Of a stretch of 64,000 nucleotides of DNA, positions 8,412 to 17,425 are shown piece after piece. This DNA comes from Pontibacter sp. FD36 (lineage in GTDB: Bacteria; Bacteroidota; Bacteroidia; Cytophagales; Hymenobacteraceae). The DNA lies in assembly GCF_015686655.1 (NCBI RefSeq), contig NZ_JADPMP010000003.1, positions 186,001 to 250,000 of the forward strand, in the 5' to 3' direction. How positions within the stretch are numbered: the stretch's first letter is position 1; each line of letters starts with the position of its first letter. The position numbers were made by a program, and so were the translations under genes. The notes below the pieces were generated by a model, which searched no databases, was not told where the DNA came from, and saw only the letters and a program-made list of their open reading frames with translations.

Positions 8412-8651
8412 TTAATCGTTGCTGGGCTCGTCAGGGTTGTCATAATCCCAATAAACTTCGATAGTAGCAGGCTTATCCAGGTAAGCAGGTATAGGCGTGT
8501 AGATGATTAGTTCCCATCCAACTTTCTGCATGTCCTCCCGATGCAAACGCCTTGCCTGCCACATCAACCGCTCGTGTATTTCCTGTCCTACTGGGCGCCG
8601 ACTCCCTATATACGGGCTCCCTTCTTCGAATTTAAATGTGGTAGTATGCAT
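8412..8651 (-). CDS. Hypothetical protein, 79 aa
   Basis: Unrecognised 79-aa soluble protein, acidic at its C-terminus (DYDNPDEPSND). It opens with a strand (TTTFKFEEG), has a central helix (EIHERLMWQARRLHREDM) and then a Pro/Tyr-rich segment. It is the first gene of the minus-strand trio, so its promoter should lie in 8652-8730, which is shared with the oppositely directed type IX sorting-domain stub. Confidence 0.6.
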   Translation of the reverse strand: MHTTTFKFEEGSPYIGSRRPVGQEIHERLMWQARRLHREDMQKVGWELIIYTPIPAYLDKPATIEVYWDYDNPDEPSND

Positions 8652-8736
8652 AAACTACAATTTTTACAGCTATACCTTATACTACGTAAGTTGTTATGAT
8701 TTGAAGCTGGGTTTTTGAAAATTTATCTGAGGGTAT

Positions 8737-9030
8737 GTGGAATGCTATTTAGCTGAATCAGTCACTGGTCTTCCGGATGCCATCACACTCAGGGCATTCC
8801 CAAGTCCTTTTGATAACTACCTGCAGGTACAGGTTACTTCGAATGAAGAACAGGGGAGCGTCATTGTCCTCTACAATGCACAGGGGCGGATTATCCGGTC
8901 GCAGGCAAACACTTTGAAAAGAGGAATTAACACCATCTCACTGACGGAGCTTGATCTGGCGAGCGGCATTTACTTTCTGAAAGTCACAACGGCTGATCAG
9001 CAGCAGGTGCTGAAACTTGTAAGTGAATAA
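8737..9030 (+). pseudogene. Orphan type IX secretion C-terminal sorting domain (gene remnant)
   Basis: This 97-aa frame (GTG start at 8737; TGA three codons upstream) consists almost wholly of a Por/type A C-terminal sorting domain. It shows the family pattern: an AFPSPFDNYLQV strand, VIVLYNAQGRII, a Lys/Gly turn, INTISLTELDLASGIYFLKV and a final VLKLV. Such a domain normally ends a large secreted protein and is useless alone. No signal peptide or cargo domain precedes it. I call it the surviving 3' end of a deleted secreted-protein gene. A rearrangement joining it to distant cargo is the alternative. Confidence 0.7.
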
Positions 9031-9065
9031 TTGCTATGAACCTGCCTGTGTGGCAAAATAAAGGT

Positions 9066-9836
9066 CTAATTGCCTTCAGTCTTTTCAACCTTCTCAAACA
9101 GCATAAAATGCTGAATCGGCAGGAAATCTTCCTGACGCTGCAAACGGAATCCATTTGCTTCCAGCTCTTTTTTGATCTGCTCGGCTGTCATCTTGTGCAG
9201 TGCCCTGATGCGTACATCCGGGTCTTCGGCTTTGTACTCCAGCAACAGCAGTTTACCGTCAGGCTTCAGAGCACGATGGATGGCCTGTAGTATCTCTTTT
9301 GGGTAGGAAAGTTCATGGTACACGTCTACCATCAGGGCAATGTCAATGCTACCATCCCGCAGATTCACTTGTTGGCTGTCGCCCTTTACCACCACCACGT
9401 TATCTGCTCCTTCATTACTTCGGCGCGATGTCAGAGATTTAATGAACCGGTCCTGCACCTCAACCGCGTATACCTTGCCATCAGGTACTTTGGGCGCTAT
9501 CTGGAAGGTATAGAAACCAGTGCCAGCCCCAATATCAGCCACCACAGTATTGGGCTCCAGGTTCATGTTTTCGATGGTGCGTGGTGAGTTCTCTTCTTCC
9601 TGACGTGTGTCGCGGTCGAGCCAGTTGCCCCCAGTGGCGGTCATGATAGCAGCGATTTCCCGGCCCATGTATACTTTTCCTGTACCTCCTGACGACGGCC
9701 TTTTATAGGTATAGCCATCGGTTTGCGTGCTGGTGTCAGGTTGCTGGGCCTGGCAGGCGTGGCAGCTACTCAGGCACAGGGCGATCAGGAAGGTAAATAG
9801 AACCGTGGAGCCTGGAAATCCTGGGTGTTTTATCAT
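9066..9836 (-). CDS. Class I SAM-dependent methyltransferase with lipoprotein signal
   Basis: A 256-aa methyltransferase. The AdoMet motif I, VVADIGAGTGFYTFQIA, is at about residues 103-119, followed by VYAVEVQD, GDSQQVNL and the motif IV-like ALMVDVYHEL. The N-terminus is unusual: MIKHPGFPGS, a hydrophobic run, then LSSC, a lipobox with further Cys. That predicts export and lipidation, odd for an enzyme needing cytoplasmic AdoMet. I chose the ATG at 9836 because it overlaps the upstream stop (ATGA), implying coupled translation. An 18-codon longer reading exists but lies inside the previous gene. Substrate unknown. Confidence 0.88.
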   Translation of the reverse strand: MIKHPGFPGSTVLFTFLIALCLSSCHACQAQQPDTSTQTDGYTYKRPSSGGTGKVYMGREIAAIMTATGGNWLDRDTRQEEENSPRTIENMNLEPNTVVADIGAGTGFYTFQIAPKVPDGKVYAVEVQDRFIKSLTSRRSNEGADNVVVVKGDSQQVNLRDGSIDIALMVDVYHELSYPKEILQAIHRALKPDGKLLLLEYKAEDPDVRIRALHKMTAEQIKKELEANGFRLQRQEDFLPIQHFMLFEKVEKTEGN

Positions 9837-10291
9837 ACCGTATACTTTTCTAGTCGCTGGGTCAGGTCGTCTATCAACTGTTCCGTCCACTTCTCAGCCA
9901 CAAGTTCGTAATCACCCACCTCCCAGTTTTGCAAGTAGTCTTTTTCGAGCCACACATTGTCCTGGTTCGGGCCAATGGTATAGAAGTTCCGGTCCAGTTT
10001 AAACAACAGGTCTTTGGTCAGATCAAAATTGTCGGCGCCCACCCGCTGAAATCCTTCCAGCCGCAGTCGCAGCCCCATCTGGTTCACGTTTCCCTTGTCC
10101 AAGCTGATCTCAGTCTTGGCATCAGAGCCTGGTTCGCGCGTCCAGGTGTCAACTAATTTCTCTAATTTGAAGTCATGAAAAAGCGGAATAACATCCGCCA
10201 GGTGCTGGTGAATGTGCTGCGCCAGTTCGGGCAGAACAGTGTCATAAAGCTTACGTAAAGCCTGCTTGTCTTTGATTGGGGATCCTTGCAT
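9833..10291 (-). CDS. Hypothetical protein, 152 aa
   Basis: I do not recognise this protein. It is soluble, rich in charged residues and Trp (five), with long helices at both ends (DKQALRKLYDTVLPELAQHIHQHL and KWTEQLIDDLTQRLEKY) around a beta-type core (GLRLRLEGFQRVGADNF). There is no signal peptide. Its stop overlaps the methyltransferase start by 4 bp, so the two are translated together and may act in one process. Confidence 0.75.
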   Translation of the reverse strand: MQGSPIKDKQALRKLYDTVLPELAQHIHQHLADVIPLFHDFKLEKLVDTWTREPGSDAKTEISLDKGNVNQMGLRLRLEGFQRVGADNFDLTKDLLFKLDRNFYTIGPNQDNVWLEKDYLQNWEVGDYELVAEKWTEQLIDDLTQRLEKYTV

Positions 10292-10479
10292 GGTAAAGGG
10301 GTATTCAGTCCTTCTTATACGAGCAGGCTGCAGTTTTTGCCACCCCGTGAGAAGGATACTTTACAAACGTATGCAGATGGCATAACAGGTATAGCGGTGA
10401 GGCCAAATAATTGCTGAGTGGGTCATGTGGGCAATTTTTTGTATCTTGGGCTGAAATTTTCTCATTCATATAAAACTCT

Positions 10480-12678
10480 ATGAAAGACCAAATCATATTA
10501 GCCGGTAAGGCATCCGGTGTCGCGGTCCTGTTAGCGTTGGCAAGCTGTACTTCGTCGCAGACGCCTCAGACTCAGGATACGCAGGTGACAACCCAACCGC
10601 AACAGGCCGTTGAAACCAACCCATTGCTGCAGGAGTGGACAGGTCCATACGGTGGCGTGCCTGCCTTCGATAAGATGAACCTGGCCGACCTGAAGCCAGC
10701 TATGGAAAAGGCCATGGCGATGAACCTGGCCGAGATTGAAAAGATTGCTAACAACACACAGCCTGCCACCTTCGAGAACACGATCGAAGAGATGGAGCGT
10801 GCCGGCAAGGAGCTGAACCGCGTGTTCACCTACTACGGTATCTGGAGCAGCAACGTATCTACTCCTGAGTTCCGTAGTGTGCAGCAGGAGATGGCGCCGA
10901 AGATATCTGAGTTCAACTCGAAGATCTCACAGAACGAGAAGCTGTTCCAGCGCATCAAGGTGGTGTACGACAATGCCCAGAAAAATCCGCTGCCAGCAGA
11001 TCAGCAGCGTGTCGTGGAATTGGTGTATAAAGGCTTTGAGATGGAAGGCGCTAACCTGAGCCCTGAGAAGAAGAAGCGTTATGCCGATATCAACAAGGAG
11101 CTTTCGACACTTTACACCAAATTCTCTAACAACATCCTGGCGGACGAGGAGAAGTATGTGGTATACTTCACCAAAGACCAGCTGAGCGGATTGCCGGAGT
11201 CGTTTGTGAAGGCTGCTGCCAAAGCTGCCGCTGATCGTGGTAAGTCGGGTGAGTACGCCGTGACCAACACCCGCTCTTCCATGGACCAGTTCCTGACTTA
11301 CTCTGACGAGCGTGCGCTGCGTGAGAAGGTATGGAAGAACTACTACTCACGTGCCGACAACAACGACGAAAACGACAACAAGCAGAACATCGTGGACATC
11401 CTGAAACTGCGTCGCGAGCGAGTGCAGCTGATGGGTTACGACAACTATGCTCAGTGGAGATTGCAGGACCGCATGGCTAAGACGCCTGAGGCCGCGATGG
11501 ACCTGATGATGGCGGTATGGCCATCGGCCATTGCCCGTGCTAAGGAAGAAGTGGCTGACATGCAGCAGCTGGCAAACAAAACCAGCAAAACCAAGATCAC
11601 CATTGAACCTTGGGACTACCGCTACTACGCTGAAAAAGTACGTCAGCAGAAGTACGACCTGAACTCAGATGAGGTGAAGCAATACTTAGAGCTGGGTAAC
11701 CTAACACAGGCGATCTTCTTTACAGCGGGTGAGCTGTTCAACTTCAACTTCACGCCAGTGAAAGAGGGTTCTGTGCCTGTATTCCACGAAGACGTGAAGG
11801 TATGGGAAGTAACCGACAAAACGACTGGTGACCACATCGGTCTGTGGTACCTCGATCCATTTGCGCGTCAGGGCAAGCGCTCCGGTGCCTGGGCTACGAC
11901 GTACCGTGCCCACACAACATTTGATGGCAAGAAGACAGTACTTTCTTCTAACAACTCCAACTTCGTGAAGCCTGCTCCGGGTGAGCCAGTGCTGGTATCA
12001 TGGGATGATGCCGAGACGTTCTTCCACGAGTTTGGCCACGCATTGCACTTCCTGGCCTCTAACGTGAAGTACCCGACGCTGAACAGCGGCGTGCGTGACT
12101 ACACTGAGTTCCAGTCGCAGTTGCTGGAGCGCTGGTTGTCTACTGACAAAGTGATCAACCAGTTCCTGAAGCACTATAAAACAGGTGAGCCGATGCCGAA
12201 AGAGCTGGTGGCTAAGATCGAGAAAGCCTCTACCTTCAACCAGGGCTTCGCGACGACTGAGTTCCTGGCATCTGCCCTGATGGACATGCACTTCCACCTG
12301 GCTGATCCGAACAACCTGGATCCTGACAAGTTCGAGAAAGAAACCCTGTCTAAGCTAGGTATGCCGAAAGAGATCGTGATGCGTCACCGCTCACCACACT
12401 TCGGACACGTATTCTCCGGCGAAGGTTATGCCACCGGTTACTACGGATACCTGTGGGCCGACGTGTTGACCTCTGATGCTGCTGAAGCATTTGCGGAAGC
12501 ACCAGGCGGGTTTTACGACGCTGAGGTTGCCGCCAGACTGGTGAAGTACCTGTTTGCTCCACGCAACTCCATGGACCCGGCAGACGCTTACCGTCAGTTC
12601 CGTGGCCGCGACGCCAAGATCGATGCACTGATGCGCGACCGTGGCTTCCCGGTACCGGGCCAGCAAGGCAAGAAATAA
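10480..12678 (+). CDS. M3 family zinc metallopeptidase (dipeptidyl carboxypeptidase/oligopeptidase type), lipoprotein
   Basis: Zinc peptidase of 732 aa cleaving short peptides, close to Dcp and OpdA. The zinc motif HEFGH is at His516-Glu517-His520, with a downstream Glu ligand in the TEFQSQLLERW region. The M3 C-terminal signature FGHVFSGEGYATGYYGYLW is present. The N-terminus has a hydrophobic stretch ending LALASC, a lipobox, followed by a Thr/Gln-rich linker, so the enzyme should be anchored in the periplasm or outer membrane. It is a single-gene unit, closed by a terminator at 12721. Family length is about 680-720 aa, so the protein is complete. Dcp versus OpdA specificity cannot be decided by eye. 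Confidence 0.93.
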   Translation: MKDQIILAGKASGVAVLLALASCTSSQTPQTQDTQVTTQPQQAVETNPLLQEWTGPYGGVPAFDKMNLADLKPAMEKAMAMNLAEIEKIANNTQPATFENTIEEMERAGKELNRVFTYYGIWSSNVSTPEFRSVQQEMAPKISEFNSKISQNEKLFQRIKVVYDNAQKNPLPADQQRVVELVYKGFEMEGANLSPEKKKRYADINKELSTLYTKFSNNILADEEKYVVYFTKDQLSGLPESFVKAAAKAAADRGKSGEYAVTNTRSSMDQFLTYSDERALREKVWKNYYSRADNNDENDNKQNIVDILKLRRERVQLMGYDNYAQWRLQDRMAKTPEAAMDLMMAVWPSAIARAKEEVADMQQLANKTSKTKITIEPWDYRYYAEKVRQQKYDLNSDEVKQYLELGNLTQAIFFTAGELFNFNFTPVKEGSVPVFHEDVKVWEVTDKTTGDHIGLWYLDPFARQGKRSGAWATTYRAHTTFDGKKTVLSSNNSNFVKPAPGEPVLVSWDDAETFFHEFGHALHFLASNVKYPTLNSGVRDYTEFQSQLLERWLSTDKVINQFLKHYKTGEPMPKELVAKIEKASTFNQGFATTEFLASALMDMHFHLADPNNLDPDKFEKETLSKLGMPKEIVMRHRSPHFGHVFSGEGYATGYYGYLWADVLTSDAAEAFAEAPGGFYDAEVAARLVKYLFAPRNSMDPADAYRQFRGRDAKIDALMRDRGFPVPGQQGKK

Positions 12679-12720
12679 TTTAGTCGGTAAGGCCTACCTA
12701 CGCCTTATCAGACGGCATAT

Positions 12721-12766
12721 AAACGGCCGGGGTCATTGCATAGCAGTGGCCTCGGCCGTTTTGTTT
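12721..12766 (+). terminator. Rho-independent terminator after the M3 peptidase
   Basis: Arms AAACGGCCG (12721-12729) and CGGCCGTTT (12753-12761) with a long loop that can pair further, followed by TTTTGTTTT. Confidence 0.75.
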
Positions 12767-12797
12767 TACAGAGGTATAGCCCCTCCTATGATCCCTT

Positions 12798-12824
12798 GGC
12801 AACCTTTAATTACCTGCACCGTCA
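12798..12824 (+). promoter_or_regulatory. Candidate ECF-sigma promoter (GGCAACC-N15-CGTC)
   Basis: GGCAACC at 12798-12804 and CGTC at 12820-12823 sit about 40 bp upstream of the porin start. The same pair of elements is seen at 5375. The usual Bacteroidota TAnnTTTG box is absent here. The assignment rests on two examples. Confidence 0.35.
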
Positions 12825-12859
12825 TAATTGTATTGTACGTTAACTGACCGCTGATCCTA

Positions 12860-14026
12860 TTGAGAAAAAAGTTACAATACTGCATACTTCTGTTGCTGCC
12901 ATTACTGCTTATTTTCAGCAAGGTAAGTCTGGCACAGGCGCCTGAAGAGAAACCTGAGGACAAACCTATGCTCAAACTGGGAGGGGCACTGCGTTTTAAC
13001 TACAATCTCTCTACCTGGAAGAAAGATCAGCTGGAGCGGGGCGGTGACTTTGGCTTCGATCTCTTTCGCATCAATGCAGAAGCCGCTTACAAAGGCATTA
13101 AACTCAATGCCGAGTTTCGCCATTACTCACAAGCCTTTGGTGGCGCTTTCTTAAAGCAAGGCTGGTTCCAGTACGATTTCGACGAAGGCTCCCAACTGCA
13201 GGTCGGGCTTAATCAGGTTCCTTTCGGCATCCAGCAATACAACTCCAACAACTGGTTTTTCAACATGACCTATTATGTCGGTTTTGAGGACGACCACGAC
13301 ATGGGCGTGAAATACATACGCGACACCGGACTGTGGAAGTGGCAGGCGGCTTATTATAAGAGTGCCGAAGAGTTTGTGTTTGGGTTGGCTGAACCGAGTC
13401 CTAACCGCTACTCTTATGACGTGACGGGCCGCAATAAAGAGAACAACCAGCTTGACTTCAAACTGGTGCGCCGGCTCGGCGACAGCCTGGCACACGAAAT
13501 AGGCTATTCCCTGCAGGGCGGGCTGCTCTACAACATCGATACCGAGCGTAACGGTACACGCTACGCAGGTGCGGTGCATTACGAATACAAATCATCCTAT
13601 AGCCCCTGGAACATCAAACTACAAGCCATGCTTTACCGCTTTCAGCCAGCCTACGCAGATGGTGCCGACCTTAACTTTGTGGAGATGGGCGCCTATGGCG
13701 CCAATTATAATGTGGCGAACCGGGGGGAGATCTACACGGCAGGTATAGCCTATCACATACCGATCGAAACCAAGCTTCTGCAAGGCATAGACCTATATAA
13801 TAATTATGGGTACTACAACAAGCGGGAAAGCGACTATGAAAACGCACACATGAACGTGTTGGGTGCGCTGTTTACTGCAGGACCCATGTACATTTACACC
13901 GATGCGGCATTTGGCTACAACCATCCCTGGCTGGGGCCGGAGTGGACAAATGCCTTCACCACCGGAACTCCAGGTGATACAAAGTGGCATATGCGCTTCA
14001 ATATCAACATGGGGTATTACTTCTGA
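12860..14026 (+). CDS. Outer-membrane beta-barrel porin-like protein
   Basis: A 388-aa predicted outer-membrane channel. TTG start, then a signal peptide of about 25 residues ending SLAQA. The mature part is a chain of amphipathic strands with aromatic girdles (ALRFNYNLSTW, IKLNAEFRHYSQAF, QLQVGLNQVPFGIQQ) and ends in a Phe/Tyr-terminated strand (INMGYYF), a typical barrel signature. The segment DKPMLKLGGALRFNY and the overall plan resemble OprO/OprP-like porins of Bacteroidota. It is 17 bp upstream of the transporter gene, suggesting that it admits the transporter's solute across the outer membrane. That functional link is inferred. Confidence 0.85.
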   Translation: MRKKLQYCILLLLPLLLIFSKVSLAQAPEEKPEDKPMLKLGGALRFNYNLSTWKKDQLERGGDFGFDLFRINAEAAYKGIKLNAEFRHYSQAFGGAFLKQGWFQYDFDEGSQLQVGLNQVPFGIQQYNSNNWFFNMTYYVGFEDDHDMGVKYIRDTGLWKWQAAYYKSAEEFVFGLAEPSPNRYSYDVTGRNKENNQLDFKLVRRLGDSLAHEIGYSLQGGLLYNIDTERNGTRYAGAVHYEYKSSYSPWNIKLQAMLYRFQPAYADGADLNFVEMGAYGANYNVANRGEIYTAGIAYHIPIETKLLQGIDLYNNYGYYNKRESDYENAHMNVLGALFTAGPMYIYTDAAFGYNHPWLGPEWTNAFTTGTPGDTKWHMRFNINMGYYF

Positions 14027-14043
14027 GACTTAAACCGAACAGC

Positions 14044-15699
14044 ATGAGTAAAGTTAAGAGCCATATTAAGAAATCATTTGGACTGGAGGTAAATGGCCCT
14101 GTTTTCTGGTCATCTATCGTGATCCTGATCATCATTATTGCGCTTGTACTTATTTTCAGGAAAGGGGCAGAGACCTTTTTCGCCGCTGCGCAGACGGCGG
14201 TAACGGCTAATGCAGGCTGGCTCTTTATATTGAGTGTCAACTTGTTTGTGGCTTTCTGCTTTTTTATCGCCTTCGGGCGGTTTGGGAGCATCAGGTTAGG
14301 CGGCAAAGATGCAAAGCCGGAGTTTTCAACCTCTGCCTGGTTTGCCATGCTTTTCAGTGCAGGTATGGGTATAGGGCTTCTGTTCTGGAGTATAGCTGAG
14401 CCGATCAACCACTTTCAAACGCCGCCGATGGGCGAGCCCGGTACACCGGCAGCTGCGAGACAAGCCATGAACTTTACGTTTCTGCACTGGGGTCTCCATG
14501 CCTGGGCGATCTATGCGCTGGTTGCCCTGGCCCTGGCTTTCTTTACGTATAACCGGCAACTGCCGCTTACGGTGCGGTCGGCCTTCTATCCCTTTTTGGG
14601 CGAGCGTATCCACGGCATCATTGGCCACGTAATCGACATCCTGGCAGTAATCGCGACTTTGTTTGGTTTGGCTACTTCGCTAGGATTAGGTGTAAAGCAG
14701 GTGGCGGCCGGTCTTAACCATGTGTTTCCGGTCATCACAAACGATATCACGACCCAGATCATCCTGATCGCAGTCATCACAGGTATAGCCACTGTTTCGG
14801 TGGTAACGGGTGTGGATAAAGGCGTTCGTATTCTGAGTGAGTGGAACATCCGCATTGCGCTCCTGATTTTGGTAGCTGTACTTGCGCTAGGTCCTACGGT
14901 TTTTATTCTGAGCTCCTATGTGCAGAACACGGGCTATTACCTGGGCAATTTCCTGCAGCTCTCATTCTGGAACGAAGCCTTCTCAACGAATAACTGGCAG
15001 GGCTCCTGGACCGTGTTTTATTGGGCCTGGTGGATTTCCTGGGCGCCGTTTGTCGGCATATTCATTGCGCGGGTTTCAAAAGGACGTACCATTAAAGAGT
15101 TTGTGCTCGGCGTGCTCATAGCCCCATCACTGCTTTCCTTCCTCTGGATGACCGCTTTCGGGAGCACCGCGCTGCGCGATATATTGTCCGGGAACACCGC
15201 CATAGCCGATGCCGTAGCTGCTGACATCTCTACAGCCCTCTTCGTGTTCTTTGAGCAGCTTCCTTTTTCAACTGCACTCTCCGTGATCGGCATTCTGCTT
15301 ATTGCGGGCTTTTTCGTTACCTCCTCTGACTCCGGTTCATTGGTGGTCGTGAGTCTTACTTCAGGTGGTATCCCTAACCCGCCGGTAGGTACGCGCATCT
15401 TCTGGGCGCTGTCAGGAGGGGCTATTGCGGCGGTGCTGTTGCTGGGAGGCGGCTTGCAAGCTCTGCAGACTGCCGTTATTATAACAGGGCTGCCCTTCGC
15501 TATTATTCTGTTGCTGATGTGCTATAGTCTGTACCGGGGGTTAAGCGAAGAACTGGAGGAAGAGTTGAAACTGGGACAGGCGAGTGAGCGGAAGGCTTAT
15601 CAGCAATTGGTGGCTGAAATGCTGGCCAAGAGGGCTCAGAAACAACATGCGCCCAAAACAGCAGGAGGGGAGAGTAATCCAAATAAACCATTAGAATAG
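14044..15699 (+). CDS. BCCT family transporter (betaine/choline/carnitine type)
   Basis: Inner-membrane transporter of 551 aa with twelve hydrophobic segments, importing quaternary-ammonium osmolytes such as glycine betaine. Family motifs are clear: FSAGMGIGLLFWSIAEP (the Gly-rich segment of TM3), the conserved Trp stretch FYWAWWISWAPFVGIFIARVSKGRTI, and a SDSGS motif near residue 430. I chose ATG 14044 rather than an upstream in-frame start inside the porin. The gene sits between a porin and a universal stress protein, 17 bp after one and 9 bp before the other, so it is an operon fitting osmotic stress. The Na+ or H+ dependence and substrate are not decided. Confidence 0.93.
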   Translation: MSKVKSHIKKSFGLEVNGPVFWSSIVILIIIIALVLIFRKGAETFFAAAQTAVTANAGWLFILSVNLFVAFCFFIAFGRFGSIRLGGKDAKPEFSTSAWFAMLFSAGMGIGLLFWSIAEPINHFQTPPMGEPGTPAAARQAMNFTFLHWGLHAWAIYALVALALAFFTYNRQLPLTVRSAFYPFLGERIHGIIGHVIDILAVIATLFGLATSLGLGVKQVAAGLNHVFPVITNDITTQIILIAVITGIATVSVVTGVDKGVRILSEWNIRIALLILVAVLALGPTVFILSSYVQNTGYYLGNFLQLSFWNEAFSTNNWQGSWTVFYWAWWISWAPFVGIFIARVSKGRTIKEFVLGVLIAPSLLSFLWMTAFGSTALRDILSGNTAIADAVAADISTALFVFFEQLPFSTALSVIGILLIAGFFVTSSDSGSLVVVSLTSGGIPNPPVGTRIFWALSGGAIAAVLLLGGGLQALQTAVIITGLPFAIILLLMCYSLYRGLSEELEEELKLGQASERKAYQQLVAEMLAKRAQKQHAPKTAGGESNPNKPLE

Positions 15700-15708
15700 A
15701 GAAGCGCT

Positions 15709-16584
15709 ATGATTGCAATTAATGCCATGATGGTCTGCCTGGACCTTAGTGATATAGATGAAAAGTTGGTCGCTTTTACACGCGCGATCTGTGAGCGGCT
15801 GCCTGTTGACAAGGTATACTTCGTGCACAATATCAAAACCTCCGAGCTAAGCGAAGACTTCAGAGAGTGGTTTGGCGAGGTGGACCTGGCAAGTGAGATC
15901 GAGGGAAACATATCCGATATCGTAGCCGAGCATTTTGCCAGTGCCGCCCCTCATGAGATTCTGGTCAGCGAAGAGCCCAACACAGAGGTTATCCTGGCCG
16001 ATCTAGTCAAACGCTATAAAGTAAAGCTGACGTTGTTGGGCAAGAAGTCGAAAGGGAAGAGTACGAATGCATTAGGCACCAAGCTGTTGCGTATCCTGCC
16101 GTGCAGTATACTGGTGTTCCCGGAGACTGGTACGTTCAACATTGAAAAGGTGCTGATTCCCATCGATTTCTCCAATACCTCAGTGCATGCATTAAGGCTC
16201 AGCAAGAATCTGTCAGATCAGTTAGGCTTGCAGCTCGAGATCATGCATGTGTACCGCCTGCCAAGTCAGTTCTTTCCTCTGATCTCGGAAGAAAAAGCTG
16301 TGAAAAAGGCAGAGGAAGTGGTCAAGGAGAAGTTCAATGTCCTGCAGAAGCAGCATCCGGAGATAGTCGGTATACCTTATACCTTGGTGAGAGCGGCTAA
16401 TAAGAGTGTAGCTGAGCGTATTAGCCTTCATCTCGAAAAAGGAAGACATGGCATGCTGGTGTTGGGCCTGAAAGGCAATAACCCGATTCCGTCCCTAAGT
16501 CTTGGGAGTGTACCCACCGAGATCTACAACTCAGATATTAACGTGCCGCTGTGGCTGGTTTACTCTGAGGAGGTGATAAAATAA
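15709..16584 (+). CDS. Universal stress protein with tandem UspA domains
   Basis: Cytoplasmic protein of 291 aa made of two UspA-type domains (about 1-142 and 146-286). The second domain starts EKVLIPIDFSNTS and ends VLGLKGNNPIPSLSLGSVPTEIYN, which retains the ATP-binding style G-x2-G-x9-G(S/T). The first domain is more diverged (LLGKKSKGKSTNALGTKLLR). It follows the BCCT transporter by 9 bp, so it is probably co-expressed with osmolyte uptake. Two-domain Usp proteins downstream of transporters often modulate them; here this is inferred. Confidence 0.9.
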   Translation: MIAINAMMVCLDLSDIDEKLVAFTRAICERLPVDKVYFVHNIKTSELSEDFREWFGEVDLASEIEGNISDIVAEHFASAAPHEILVSEEPNTEVILADLVKRYKVKLTLLGKKSKGKSTNALGTKLLRILPCSILVFPETGTFNIEKVLIPIDFSNTSVHALRLSKNLSDQLGLQLEIMHVYRLPSQFFPLISEEKAVKKAEEVVKEKFNVLQKQHPEIVGIPYTLVRAANKSVAERISLHLEKGRHGMLVLGLKGNNPIPSLSLGSVPTEIYNSDINVPLWLVYSEEVIK

Positions 16585-16706
16585 ATTCGATGCGGGATTG
16601 CCTGTATAGGACTGTAACAGCTTTTTCAAAAATAATTTCAGTAATTAGGATCTGTTTCGTAACCTTTCGATAACATGGCCGTTATTTCTGAGATTAATAA
16701 GCACCA

Positions 16707-17057
16707 ATGACATTAACAGAGCAGGATATGTTATCCGGTTTACATTGTGTGCTTCCAGATTACCGATTGCCAATTATGGATGAATTCTCTCTATTTACCA
16801 GCAAGCTGCAAACTTGCGATCTGATTGTATTGACAGAAGCGGACGAAACCCGAACATATTGTCGTTTCTATGCGAATGGCCTTTATCAGGACAGAATGTT
16901 TATATCAGATGTCTCTGTAAAAGAAAACCTGACACTACTCAGCAGTGAGGAAGATGTGATCGATTGGAATGGCGTGCAAAATCTTCGTAAAAAATATTGT
17001 GAAGCGCTGCATTCAAGCGAAGGTATAAAGCCGGAAAGTTCAAGAGAGCCAGTCTAG
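16707..17057 (+). CDS. Hypothetical protein, 116 aa
   Basis: Unrecognised soluble protein of 116 aa with mixed alpha/beta pattern. The segment FTSKLQTCDLIVLTEADETRTYCRFYANGLYQDRMFISDVSVKENL reads as consecutive strands, followed by a helix (NGVQNLRKKYCEALH). It lacks a signal peptide. It lies 122 bp after the Usp gene, so it may have its own promoter. No domain assigned. Confidence 0.6.
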   Translation: MTLTEQDMLSGLHCVLPDYRLPIMDEFSLFTSKLQTCDLIVLTEADETRTYCRFYANGLYQDRMFISDVSVKENLTLLSSEEDVIDWNGVQNLRKKYCEALHSSEGIKPESSREPV

Positions 17058-17425
17058 CGATCGGACATCCAGGCTTTTTTATTGCTCTCAGAAAAACAGC
17101 CCCCAAAGCGTGTTTCCTGGATGATTATAGCTTATAAAAAAGCAAAGGCTCCTTTGTGGGGAGCCCTGCCTCTTCAAAGGATTGCCACATAGGCAACCTT
17201 CAACTTTTAGCCGCTGCAAATATAGAGATAATTATACCTATATCCGGTGCTATTGGTGAAAAAAAATAATATTTTTGAACTTTCCTGTTGTAATGTTATT
17301 TAATCTGACTTGGGTGATGCTTAAGGGTTGAGATTAAATCAGTAAAGAGCAAGGAAATATAACAAAAAGAGGGAGCCTTGGCTCCCTCTTTTTGTTTCTC
17401 ATGCAGAGATTATAGTAGACGCTTC
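17058..17425. other. Gene-free stretch with two hairpins
   Basis: A 368-bp gap. It holds a short hairpin (GGCTCC 17147-17152 with GGAGCC 17160-17165, no T-run) and the strong bidirectional terminator at 17364-17393. The middle, 17220-17340, is AT-rich. I see no coding frame or RNA gene. Confidence 0.6.
17364..17393. terminator. Bidirectional rho-independent terminator
   Basis: AAAAAGAGGGAGCC and GGCTCCCTCTTTTT form a 14-bp stem with a 2-nt loop. Poly-A on one side and poly-T on the other let it work for the plus-strand transcript and the minus-strand gene at 17426-17719. Confidence 0.9.

Noticed and set aside
10305..10496. A 63-codon minus-strand frame upstream of the M3 peptidase
   Set aside because: It covers the peptidase promoter and start and has no family character.
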